Positions 1 through 6,391 of a stretch of DNA of 13,336 nucleotides are shown piece after piece. Position 1 is the first letter of the stretch. Every line of letters starts with the position of its first letter. This DNA comes from DALYCO01 sp964535545 (GTDB taxonomy: Bacteria; Patescibacteriota; Minisyncoccia; Phycocordibacterales; UBA9973): NCBI GenBank assembly GCA_964535545.1, contig CAZHUT010000022.1, forward strand, positions 1 through 13,336, in the 5' to 3' direction. A program made the position numbers and the translations under genes. The notes beneath the pieces were generated by a model. That model ran no database searches. It was not told where the DNA came from and saw only the letters and a program-made list of their open reading frames with translations.

Positions 1-57
1 TGCTAAAGAGGCAGGGTGTAAAAGCCCTCGCTGGTTCGAATCCAGCCGGCTCCGCCA
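1..57 (+). tRNA. tRNA-Ser (anticodon GCT), 3' part only
   Basis: The left edge cuts this tRNA in its anticodon loop. T33 is base 1, the GCT anticodon is 2-4, and two A residues follow. A long variable arm folds at 13-16 with 25-28, which is the class II feature expected of serine tRNAs. The T arm pairs GCTGG (30-34) with CCAGC (42-46) around the TTCGAAT loop. The 3' acceptor strand is 47-53, the discriminator is G54, and an encoded CCA occupies 55-57. The 5' half (acceptor, D arm, 5' anticodon stem) lies outside the window. The final A57 is also the first base of the next ORF's ATG. Confidence 0.9.
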
Positions 58-653
58 TGAAAGAAACAGAAGCCAATCGGATTTCCTGGCTGGCCTGTGC
101 CGCAATTGTTTTAGCCTACATGATTCCGTATGGAATTGTGAATCATTTGCCGCTGCATCGGTATACGGTGCCCTTGGTTGCCAACGAGGCTTCAATCCCG
201 TTTTTACCGTGGACTTTTTTTATCTATATTTCAGTGCTTCTTCAGGCGGCTTTGGTGCTCAAAATAATGCCACGACCGATGCTCCGGTCGGTACTCCGAT
301 ATCTCGGTCTCGTTATCTTTTTCAGCCTGATCTTTTTTATTCTTGTGCCAATTGAATATCCGCGAGCCTTGTATCACACGGCTAGTCCGCTCATTCACAT
401 TTTCAGATGGATTGATGGCGCCGGTAATTGTTTCCCATCATTACATGTCGTAGTAACAGTGGCCATTTCAATGTGCTACATGCTGATCGAACATTCGTGG
501 TGGAAGCGAGTAGCGATGTGGCTGTGGACGATTCTTGTAATCATCTCAGTCCTCACGACTAAGCAACATTATTTACTAGATGTTGTTGGCGGCTTGTTGC
601 TCTGTCTTCCGCTCACTCTTGTCCTTCATCGAATTGGAAGAATACATCAGTAA
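57..653 (+). CDS. PAP2-superfamily (inositolphosphotransferase/AUR1-type) membrane protein
   Basis: The 198-residue polytopic membrane protein has about five or six hydrophobic segments (roughly 11-29, 52-70, 80-100, 131-145, 153-167 and 175-192). Two signature blocks of the lipid phosphatase/phosphotransferase PAP2 fold are visible. NCFPSLH spans 124-130 with catalytic-type His130. TTKQHYLLDVVGG spans 167-179 with His171 and Asp175. The QHYxxD form resembles the PAP2_3 (inositolphosphotransferase) branch more than the classic SRxxxxxHxxxD form. The likely role is moving or removing a phosphate or phospho-head group on a membrane lipid; the substrate cannot be read from sequence. The first ATG has no ribosome binding site and lies on the tRNA CCA end. 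The next in-frame ATG (120) would delete most of the first membrane helix, so 57 is preferred. No stop or alternative start codon is seen in this frame across the visible tRNA. Confidence 0.82.
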   Translation: MKETEANRISWLACAAIVLAYMIPYGIVNHLPLHRYTVPLVANEASIPFLPWTFFIYISVLLQAALVLKIMPRPMLRSVLRYLGLVIFFSLIFFILVPIEYPRALYHTASPLIHIFRWIDGAGNCFPSLHVVVTVAISMCYMLIEHSWWKRVAMWLWTILVIISVLTTKQHYLLDVVGGLLLCLPLTLVLHRIGRIHQ

Positions 654-707
654 CTTTTGGAACTTTCATTCGTCTCCGTATATAGAATGGCAATTAGACA
701 GCCATGC

Positions 708-713
708 TACAAT
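708..713 (+). promoter_or_regulatory. -10-like element TACAAT for the GH18 gene
   Basis: TACAAT ends six bases before the ATG at 720, so transcription would start on or next to the A of the start codon, giving a leaderless mRNA. No convincing -35 hexamer is visible at the usual distance. The call rests on the hexamer and on the same spacing recurring at other genes in the window. Confidence 0.45.
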
Positions 714-719
714 CTATAT

Positions 720-1754
720 ATGAGATCATTAATTGCAATTTTAATAGCCGCGCTGCTCATTGCACCGCTCACTTCATTTGCTGCGACTCCGCAAAAAATC
801 GAGCGACTGTTTTATTATATGGATACGGACAGTGGCTATGAGTCGCTCAAGAAAAACGCTACCAAGATTGATATTCTCTCACCTCAGGCATTTACATTTG
901 ATGAAACAGGCACACTCGCTGCTGATATGCCGGCGCGAGTGATGGAAGTTTTGGAAAAACATACCCGCATCAAACTGATGCCGCTTATTGAAAATGAATA
1001 TTTTGATTTGAATGTTGCTCATACCGTGCTTATTACTCCCGTAGCTCAAGACAAGCTGATTGCCGACATGATCAAGATTGGCGTGCAGAATAAATACTGG
1101 GGTTACCAGCTTGATATGGAACATATGAATGTCGAAGATCGCGATCTGTATTCTGCTTTTTCCGAAAAAATGGCCACGGCACTCCATGCCGCAGGTTTGA
1201 AATATTCAGTTGCAGTTTCACCTCGACACTCTGATAATCAGGCAGACTACGACGCAGGCTCATGGCAGAAATGGACAGGCGTGTTTGACTATGCTGCTTT
1301 GGCAAAGTCTGCAGATTTTGTCTCAGTCATGGTATATGACCAGGCTCGTTCCGTAGGACCAACCTCGACGCTTACTTGGTATGGAGATGTCGTTAACTAC
1401 TCGCTCAAGAAGATTCCAAAGGAAAAACTTTCAATCGGTATACCGTTTTATGGCTGGGAGTGGATACCGGGAGGAGGCAAGAAAATTGCGTCGCATACGT
1501 ACCGATATGTTACTGATCAGGTCAAAAATAAAATGGTTGAGTCAACATTCTTTAATGATGTTCTCGGCACGGGGATTATGACGTATTTTGTTAAAGTAAA
1601 CGGTGTCAAAGAAAAGCGTGTGCTGTGGTATGAAAACGTCCGAAGTTTTACACTCAAATACGACATCATCAAAAAATACGGTCTTCGCGGTTTCTCAGCC
1701 TGGGCCCTTGGCCAGGAAGATGCGCGTATTTGGAATACATTGCCAAAAAGATAA
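720..1754 (+). CDS. Exported GH18 glycoside hydrolase (YaaH/chitinase-like)
   Basis: This predicts a 344-residue secreted or surface-anchored sugar hydrolase, probably acting on a GlcNAc-containing polymer such as peptidoglycan, chitin or a biofilm polysaccharide. Residues 1-22 form a signal peptide (basic start, hydrophobic core, cleavage near SFA-A). The rest is one GH18 TIM barrel. The active-site strand reads YWGYQLDMEHM (126-136), with Asp132 and the proposed acid Glu134. The first Asp of the classic DxxDxDxE is absent, as is common in YaaH-type members. Other family marks are SVMVYDQ (202-208), IGIPFYGWEW (239-248) and the late FSAWALGQED (325-334). A TTG start at 657 would put 21 unlikely residues before the signal peptide, so ATG 720 is chosen. 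No LysM or other binding domain is attached. It lies 66 bp after the PAP2 gene and converges with the ATP-grasp gene. Confidence 0.85.
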   Translation: MRSLIAILIAALLIAPLTSFAATPQKIERLFYYMDTDSGYESLKKNATKIDILSPQAFTFDETGTLAADMPARVMEVLEKHTRIKLMPLIENEYFDLNVAHTVLITPVAQDKLIADMIKIGVQNKYWGYQLDMEHMNVEDRDLYSAFSEKMATALHAAGLKYSVAVSPRHSDNQADYDAGSWQKWTGVFDYAALAKSADFVSVMVYDQARSVGPTSTLTWYGDVVNYSLKKIPKEKLSIGIPFYGWEWIPGGGKKIASHTYRYVTDQVKNKMVESTFFNDVLGTGIMTYFVKVNGVKEKRVLWYENVRSFTLKYDIIKKYGLRGFSAWALGQEDARIWNTLPKR

Positions 1755-1778
1755 TCGGAATCAATTTGTCTGAAAGCG

Positions 1779-3017
1779 CTATTCCAAAACCTCTTTTGGT
1801 TTTGAATCAGGCCAAATAGTATCCCAGAGCATAGCCGCAGTGTTTCGCGGCTTGCCTCGGAGGGGGAACAGGTGGAGGTCGATGAATGGAAGCGAGTTGC
1901 ATTCGATGACGCCGCAGCGCTTCTGTTCTTTCCAAGATTTTGTAATGTCGTCAATCATGAAGTCGATACCTACGAGCGGATCCTCGAGTACTTCTGCAAC
2001 GTATTCAAAAAGAATTTTATTGTCCGGATGTGTTTCGTCAGTGACATCTGTTGCACCTCCACCGAGACCGCGGCTTGCTTTCTGAGCCAGAGTGACCAAT
2101 TTGCCTTCCGCCGGAATATCTTTGAGCGTAAGATGCTGCTTCTTCAATTCGGCATCAGTAATTTCGTTGATAGTAATTGTGTGGAAGATTGGGCCCTGTC
2201 GCATTGGATTTTGGTTTTCAATTTCAATCAGCTGCTCGATGGTATGTGTCCCATCGCCATATACGCATGGAGGTTCGCGACGAAGGACGCCGGCCAACTT
2301 GCCGCCAATAACAGTGGCACGATAAACAAGACCCTTGTGTTCTTCTTCAATCACAACCCAAGGTGAAACCTGTTTGGCAATTTCATACGCCTGCTTGAGT
2401 TCGTCAATTGTTTCGATATGGGTTGTTGTGTGGCGACTGCGGGAGCCGAGATTTGGTTTGATGATTACGGGCTTCTCTAACTTTTCAAAATATTTTTTGC
2501 AGGTGTACCATGTCCCGGCCACACCACCTTGAGCTACTGGAATACCGGCAGCAGTGAATCGTTCGCGCATGATGCCTTTGTTGTCCATCCAGAGCAGGGA
2601 AGGAGAAGAGCGAAGACCTGGACGAGGTAGTCCGTCAAACGTTCGCTGTTCGCCCTTCCATGTTGCTACGAAAATTTCGCGTCCATGGCCGAGAGCCTGG
2701 AACTCCCACATGTCGATGCCGCGGCGCTTTGCTTCTTCCCAGAATACTTTTGCGCGGCCGCCTGTTAATTCATCAGGATTGTCGGCGCGCTTGCCGAGAT
2801 GAATCCTCACAAAAAAGCGCAACATTGGCGGGAGCAAGTATCGGTAAAAGACTGGTCCAACCGCCGGTTCCATCCAGCGCCAGATTTTATCCATCTGCAT
2901 ATTGATTGGATCGGTAAGATAGTGGAGAAGAATAGAATATTTCTCGACGAAATGATTTACCGGAGCATTGCCGCAATCTGGGCAGCTAGGTTTCTTGGAT
3001 TCCTGATGTTCACTCAT
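1779..3017 (-). CDS. Cyanophycin-synthetase-like ATP-grasp ligase
   Basis: The 412-residue protein has an ATP-grasp core resembling the central domain of cyanophycin synthetase and the ATP-grasp half of fused glutathione synthetases. These enzymes form amide bonds through an acyl-phosphate. Visible marks in order are: nucleotide-binding VIIKPNLGSRSR (184-195, Lys187); the adenine hinge VVIEEEH (221-227); RREPPCVYGDGTHTIEQLI (246-264), which matches the R-x-PA-x-V-x-GDG-x-x-TI block of CphA; GIDFMIDD (350-357); and the metal-binding ECNSLP (372-377) followed by LHLFPLRGKPRN. The Mur-ligase-like C-terminal half of real CphA is missing, so this is a stand-alone ligase of unknown substrate. Residues 1-16 carry one CPDCG knuckle with no visible partner cysteines. 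Residues 20-140 are a family-specific leader region. It starts 20 bp after comF ends on the same strand but also has its own -10-like element. Confidence 0.75.
   Translation of the reverse strand: MSEHQESKKPSCPDCGNAPVNHFVEKYSILLHYLTDPINMQMDKIWRWMEPAVGPVFYRYLLPPMLRFFVRIHLGKRADNPDELTGGRAKVFWEEAKRRGIDMWEFQALGHGREIFVATWKGEQRTFDGLPRPGLRSSPSLLWMDNKGIMRERFTAAGIPVAQGGVAGTWYTCKKYFEKLEKPVIIKPNLGSRSRHTTTHIETIDELKQAYEIAKQVSPWVVIEEEHKGLVYRATVIGGKLAGVLRREPPCVYGDGTHTIEQLIEIENQNPMRQGPIFHTITINEITDAELKKQHLTLKDIPAEGKLVTLAQKASRGLGGGATDVTDETHPDNKILFEYVAEVLEDPLVGIDFMIDDITKSWKEQKRCGVIECNSLPFIDLHLFPLRGKPRNTAAMLWDTIWPDSKPKEVLE
1784..1804. terminator. Weak A/T-rich hairpin between convergent genes
   Basis: CAAAACC (1785-1791) can pair with GGTTTTG (1798-1804) around a six-base loop. 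An overlapping alternative pairs CCAAAA (1784-1789) with TTTTGG (1794-1799), followed by four T. The site is just after the GH18 stop and inside the last codons of the ATP-grasp gene, where a terminator for the plus-strand gene would be expected. The stem is short and AT-rich, so the call is tentative. Confidence 0.3.
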
Positions 3018-3024
3018 AGGGGTA

Positions 3025-3030
3025 ACTATA
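3025..3030 (-). promoter_or_regulatory. -10-like element TATAGT for the ATP-grasp gene
   Basis: Read on the minus strand, TATAGT ends seven bases before the ATG at 3017. Transcription would then begin at or one base before the start codon. It lies in the 20-bp gap after comF, so the ligase may have its own leaderless transcript as well as read-through from comF. No -35 was identified. Confidence 0.4.
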
Positions 3031-3037
3031 ACATACG

Positions 3038-3709
3038 TCAGTGCGCAATAGTGTAGGCCGTAACTTTCTCCGCTCCCGCTTCTTGGAGAATCCTCCTCGC
3101 TTCTTCGAGCGTTGCTCCTGTAGTAACCACATCGTCAATAATTATGAAGTGCGCGTGTACAGGAAGGGGACATTTGAGGAAAAATGAGTTTTGAATATTC
3201 GCCAGTCGCTCGGATTTATTTTTGGTGTGCGACTGGCGAATTTTCATTTCCTTGCGACCGAGAAACTGAGAGCCGTCTTTGAATATCTGACCGCTGTCAT
3301 TGCGTAGAATTTCCCTGGTCAGCAATTCGGCCTGGTTATAGCCTCGCTCATGACGGCGTTTGGTGGTTATGGGAATAGGAACGAGATACATCGGAAGGTT
3401 TTGGAAGACGCGCTCATCACTGATATCGACGATGAGCGCGTCGTAAAGTGCTCGCCCAAAGAGTATGCCAAGTTCATAAGTATAGTTGTATTTTAAGCGC
3501 CAAATAGAGGTCCGGATCAGGGGGTGCTTATAAGAAAACAGGGCTTGTATCCAGTCAGGAAGATTGAGGTTGGGCGGCGGCACCGAACGCAAGCATGATG
3601 TGCATATCAAAACATCTCTTGTGCCGCACTCGAGACACCCCCTAGGAAATAGCAGGTTTAAGATAGATAATTTCCATGCTTTAAGTCTTGTCGCTATAGT
3701 GGCCAGCAT
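3038..3709 (-). CDS. comF: ComF-family phosphoribosyltransferase-like competence protein
   Basis: The 223-residue protein has the complete ComF layout. An N-terminal zinc knuckle LLFPRGCLECG...CTSC uses Cys25, Cys28, Cys36 and Cys39. The phosphoribosyltransferase core follows, with VPIPITTKRRHERGYNQAE (110-128), the conserved R-Q-S...ERLANIQ stretch (158-173) and the PRPP loop IIDDVVTTGAT (190-200). In naturally competent bacteria ComF is cytosolic and helps process incoming single-stranded DNA, working with ComFA and PriA. Its exact chemistry is not settled. It is divergent from pilM across a 62-bp promoter region, which fits a DNA-uptake role for the pilus encoded next door. The stop is TGA, so TGA is not recoded here. 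A 13-bp perfect inverted repeat lies within the gene. Confidence 0.9.
   Translation of the reverse strand: MLATIATRLKAWKLSILNLLFPRGCLECGTRDVLICTSCLRSVPPPNLNLPDWIQALFSYKHPLIRTSIWRLKYNYTYELGILFGRALYDALIVDISDERVFQNLPMYLVPIPITTKRRHERGYNQAELLTREILRNDSGQIFKDGSQFLGRKEMKIRQSHTKNKSERLANIQNSFFLKCPLPVHAHFIIIDDVVTTGATLEEARRILQEAGAEKVTAYTIAH
3197..3241. repeat. 13-bp perfect inverted repeat inside comF
   Basis: ATTCGCCAGTCGC (3197-3209) is the exact reverse complement of GCGACTGGCGAAT (3229-3241), with a 19-base loop. Past one T/T mismatch (3196/3242), four more pairs can form (3192-3195 with 3243-3246). The arms encode the conserved I-R-Q-S-H and E-R-L-A-N-I segments of ComF. Confidence 0.85.
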
Positions 3710-3729
3710 CTACCCATTCTAAAAAATAA

Positions 3730-3742
3730 AGTATGATATACT
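3730..3742. promoter_or_regulatory. Divergent comF/pilM promoter core
   Basis: The 13-bp near-palindrome AGTATGATATACT carries TATACT (3737-3742) facing pilM, and CATACT with overlapping TATCAT facing comF. It sits in the middle of the 62-bp region between the two start codons. A transcript starting about seven bases after TATACT would give pilM a leader of about 23 bases; comF's leader would be about 15 bases. No clear -35 boxes are visible. Confidence 0.5.
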
Positions 3743-3771
3743 TCTAAAGGTAAATTAAAGTTTTTTCGAAC

Positions 3772-4896
3772 ATGGATAATCCTCTCAAGAACCTATTTCA
3801 GAATATAATGAGCCAGTTTTCCGGAGCAGCTGCGGGAGGCAGTGTTATTGGCGTGGATATCGGTACCTCTTCGATCAAGGTTGTCCAGCTCAAAAAGAAG
3901 AACGGTAAGGCAATTCTCGAAACTTATGGCGCCCTTGCTCTGGGTCCATATGCAGACCTCGATGTTGGCGCAGTCACAAATCTATCTGATGACAAGCTGG
4001 GCACAGCTCTCGTTGATGTTGTCCGTGAATCCGGAGTTACTACAAAAGAAGGAGGTTTCTCAATCCCGTCAGTCTCAAGTTTGATTTTTGTTCTTGAACT
4101 TCCTGCGTCTGTTGATGCAAATCAGTTCGCCACGATCGTTCCAACAGAAGCACGCAAATATATTCCTGTGCCGATCTCAGAAGTCGTACTCGATTATTGG
4201 CAGATTCCAAAGCGGGAAATCGCACTCGGTGATTCAATGGTTCAAGCGGATACTTCAGGCAAGACAGAAGTGCTCGTTGCTGCGATTCACAATGAAACAA
4301 TTACGAAATTCAAAAACGTCGTCAAAAAAACAGACCTGGCCTCAGGATTTTTTGAGATTGAAGTATTCAGCGGTATCCGATCAACATTCTCACATGAACT
4401 TTCACCGGTCATGATGATCGACTTCGGTGCATCCCGTACAAAAGTGGTTATTGTGGAGTACGGCATCGTCAAAACATTCCACATTATCAATCGCGGCTCA
4501 CAGGACATTACCAATGCTTTATCTAAATCACTTTCAATTCCATTTACCAAGGCAGAAGAAATGAAACGTGAATTTGGTCTCTATGGCAGTTCGCTCGACC
4601 GCAGCGTTGCCGATATCACCAAGCTTTCAGTTGATTACATTCTTAGTGAAGCAAACAACGCGGTACTCGGTTATGAACGTAAATACCAAAAAACCGTTTC
4701 AAAGGTAATCCTCTCCGGCGGGGGATCGATGCTCAAAGGATTTTTCGAAGCAGCTCGAACCAACTTTGCCTGCGAAGTAGAATTGGCAAATCCATTTGGG
4801 AAAGTTGAAGCACCAGCCTTTCTAGAAAATGTACTCAAAACAACCGGCCCAGAATTCGCTACTGCAGTAGGTTTGGCGCTCCGAAGATTGCAATAG
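3772..4896 (+). CDS. pilM: Type IV pilus assembly protein PilM (actin-like ATPase)
   Basis: PilM is the cytoplasmic actin-fold protein that binds the N-terminal tail of PilN and links the inner-membrane alignment complex to the motor. The 374-residue length is close to the family norm. Nucleotide-binding blocks of the actin/FtsA fold are present in order: phosphate 1 VIGVDIGTSSIKVVQL (25-40), phosphate 2 MMIDFGASRTKVVIV (214-228) and the adenosine block VILSGGGSMLKGF (312-324). The PilM-typical ANPFGKV (339-345) and a terminal ATAVGLALRR follow. An N-terminal extension of about 22 residues precedes the first strand. The start at 3772 has no strong ribosome binding site. The stop is TAG. The downstream gap to pilN (213 bp) is unusually long for a pilM-pilN pair. 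Confidence 0.93.
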   Translation: MDNPLKNLFQNIMSQFSGAAAGGSVIGVDIGTSSIKVVQLKKKNGKAILETYGALALGPYADLDVGAVTNLSDDKLGTALVDVVRESGVTTKEGGFSIPSVSSLIFVLELPASVDANQFATIVPTEARKYIPVPISEVVLDYWQIPKREIALGDSMVQADTSGKTEVLVAAIHNETITKFKNVVKKTDLASGFFEIEVFSGIRSTFSHELSPVMMIDFGASRTKVVIVEYGIVKTFHIINRGSQDITNALSKSLSIPFTKAEEMKREFGLYGSSLDRSVADITKLSVDYILSEANNAVLGYERKYQKTVSKVILSGGGSMLKGFFEAARTNFACEVELANPFGKVEAPAFLENVLKTTGPEFATAVGLALRRLQ

Positions 4897-5109
4897 TTTA
4901 CCGGCAAAGTTGCAAAGTCTTTGTATACATGGGGTACAAGCAGTTTCGGGCGCAAAGGTGTGCTCTTTTTCGCGGAGCAACGCGGAGTGAGAAAAGTACA
5001 CCGACAGCGCTCTCCGAGGAAGATATTCCAATTCACCACTTAGTTTTCCACTAACATTAAAGAAACCACTATACATATAATTAGTTACGTATTACAATAG
5101 GTGTAGCTA
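4897..5109 (+). other. Unexplained pilM-pilN intergenic region
   Basis: No convincing gene is seen here. The first part (about 4901-5020) is richer in G and C than the AT-rich last 80 bases. It holds a direct repeat CGCGGAG (4971-4977 and 4981-4987) and two short hairpins: TTGTA (4921-4925) with TACAA (4935-4939), and TGCTC (4961-4965) with GAGCA (4975-4979). Neither is followed by a T run. The pilM frame stays open after its TAG for 48 codons, to TAG 5041-5043. A second frame offers a 41-codon ORF from ATG 4929 to TAA 5054. Neither has a ribosome binding site or a recognisable product. The AT-rich end carries the pilN promoter candidates. Confidence 0.5.
5076..5098 (+). promoter_or_regulatory. 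Candidate pilN promoter(s)
   Basis: Two -10-like hexamers lie upstream of pilN: a perfect TATAAT at 5076-5081 and TACAAT at 5093-5098. They imply leaders of roughly 20 and 5 bases before ATG 5110. A separate promoter here would make pilN-pilO-FN3 a unit distinct from pilM. No good -35 was found. Confidence 0.45.
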
Positions 5110-5796
5110 ATGGACCAAAATTTCCAAACATCATTCATACCAAAGAAACCACTTGCTGAAGATCGAATGGAGAGACCAAAATCAGTAAGCGTTTTTCTGT
5201 TTTTTGCCACTGTTATTTTTATTGCCTCAATTGTTGGAGCGGGTGCGATGTATTTTTACAAAGCATCTCTTACTGGTCAGGTAGAGCAGATGAAGGCAGA
5301 TCTCAAGAAAGCTGAAAGTGCCTTCGAAGGGGATTTTATTCGCCAGCTTCAGCTGACCGACAAACGAATTGTTGCTGCGAATGCAGTGCTGAGCAACCAT
5401 ATTGCAGTTTCGCCTATTTTCCAGGAACTCCAGAATCGAACACTAAAATCAATCCAGTTTACAAAGTTTTCATATGCAATCACAGGCTCAGGTCCGACAG
5501 CAAAGATTACGGTGACTATGAGCGGTAAGAGTCAGAACTACACAGCAATCGCGCTTGAATCGGCGATGCTTGTCGATAACAACAAATACTTCAAGGATCC
5601 AGTGTTTTCAAACCTTGCGCCGAACGATCAGGGTATGGTCCTGTTTGACCTGACATTTAACGTAGATCCACAGTTAGTACTTTATAAGCAAGCGCTTGCA
5701 CATTCAGGCGTAGCTCCAGTACAGGCTCCGGAAGCCCAGATTCCGTCAGCGCCACAGGGAGCAGGGTCGGTCTCATTTCCAGGAGGGAATCAATAA
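5110..5796 (+). CDS. pilN: PilN-like type IV pilus alignment protein
   Basis: This 228-residue bitopic inner-membrane protein sits in the PilN position, directly after pilM and before pilO. A cytoplasmic tail (1-25) contains QTSFIPKKPL (6-15), which is where canonical PilN has its PilM-docking peptide. One membrane helix spans about 26-50. A short charged helix or coiled coil (52-75) leads to an alpha/beta region (about 80-192) consistent with the PilN ferredoxin-like fold. The C-terminal 35 residues are Pro/Ala/Gln-rich and probably disordered. Sequence identity to classical PilN is weak, so the name rests on order, topology and length. It would pair with PilO and connect to PilM. The gene ends 12 bp before pilO, consistent with co-transcription. 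Confidence 0.8.
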   Translation: MDQNFQTSFIPKKPLAEDRMERPKSVSVFLFFATVIFIASIVGAGAMYFYKASLTGQVEQMKADLKKAESAFEGDFIRQLQLTDKRIVAANAVLSNHIAVSPIFQELQNRTLKSIQFTKFSYAITGSGPTAKITVTMSGKSQNYTAIALESAMLVDNNKYFKDPVFSNLAPNDQGMVLFDLTFNVDPQLVLYKQALAHSGVAPVQAPEAQIPSAPQGAGSVSFPGGNQ

Positions 5797-5808
5797 TTGA
5801 GTTAGCAT

Positions 5809-6387
5809 ATGTTTAAATTCGTTTTCCCAGCATTAATGACCGTCGCAGCAATCGTACTGTTTGTTGTGTTTACCAATCCGACTTACAAAGATGTTGGCCA
5901 GCTTCGCACAGTCCAGGCCGCATATGATCAGGCACTTAACAATTCCCAGGAACTTCTCAAGGTTCGAAATGAACTGACGACAAAATACAACAATCTCTCG
6001 ACCACTGACCGAGACCGATTGACCAAGCTCATGCCTGATACCGTGGACAACATCCGTCTCATCATCGACACTCAGAACATTGCTCTCAGTCACGGCATGA
6101 CATTGAAGGACATCAAGTATGATGCCCGGGCTCAAAGCAATGCCACACCGAACGCGAATGCTCCAACAACTCCAAACCAGCTGGCAGCAAACCAGAAGGA
6201 TTACGGTACATTCCAGTTGGAATTCTCAGTAACAGGTTCATACCAGAACTTCCAGGCATTCCTGACTGATATGGAGCAGAGCCTTCGTTTGGTAGACATT
6301 GAATCAGTAACTTTCCAGGCAGCAGATGCTGGCAGTAGTGCCATGAAATATGTTATCCGCGTCCGAACCTATTGGTTAAAGAGTTAA
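5809..6387 (+). CDS. pilO: PilO-like type IV pilus alignment protein
   Basis: The 192-residue protein has a membrane helix at 4-22, almost no cytoplasmic tail, and a coiled-coil-prone stretch (about 30-68). The LTKLMPDTVDNIRLI block (71-85) is typical of PilO. A disordered Asn/Pro/Ala-rich linker spans 108-127. The C-terminal ferredoxin-like half contains FQLEFSVTGSYQNFQAFL (135-152) and LVDIESVTF (161-169), both strongly PilO-like. PilO forms a heterodimer with PilN through these domains. The start is preceded by GAGTTA, a very weak ribosome binding site. The next gene, four bases downstream, has the same GAGTTA spacing before its own ATATG start. Confidence 0.87.
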   Translation: MFKFVFPALMTVAAIVLFVVFTNPTYKDVGQLRTVQAAYDQALNNSQELLKVRNELTTKYNNLSTTDRDRLTKLMPDTVDNIRLIIDTQNIALSHGMTLKDIKYDARAQSNATPNANAPTTPNQLAANQKDYGTFQLEFSVTGSYQNFQAFLTDMEQSLRLVDIESVTFQAADAGSSAMKYVIRVRTYWLKS

Positions 6388-6391
6388 ACAT

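Noticed and set aside
657..719. TTG start giving the GH18 protein 21 extra N-terminal residues
   Set aside because: The extension precedes a complete signal peptide that starts at ATG 720, and a -10-like TACAAT lies inside the extension.
879..1305. Minus-strand ORFs under the GH18 gene
   Set aside because: Shadows of a gene with clear family motifs on the plus strand.
3038..3040. Recoding of TGA as in some Patescibacteria (Gracilibacteria, SR1)
   Set aside because: comF ends at TGA at its natural C-terminus, and no gene contains an in-frame TGA.
4929..5054. 41-codon plus-strand ORF in the pilM-pilN gap
   Set aside because: Listed only within the intergenic entry: no ribosome binding site, no recognised domain, and other frames are equally open.
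4671..5076. Minus-strand ORFs across the pilM end and the pilM-pilN gap
   Set aside because: They mostly mirror pilM codons, have no recognisable domain, and have no ribosome binding site or promoter that stands out.
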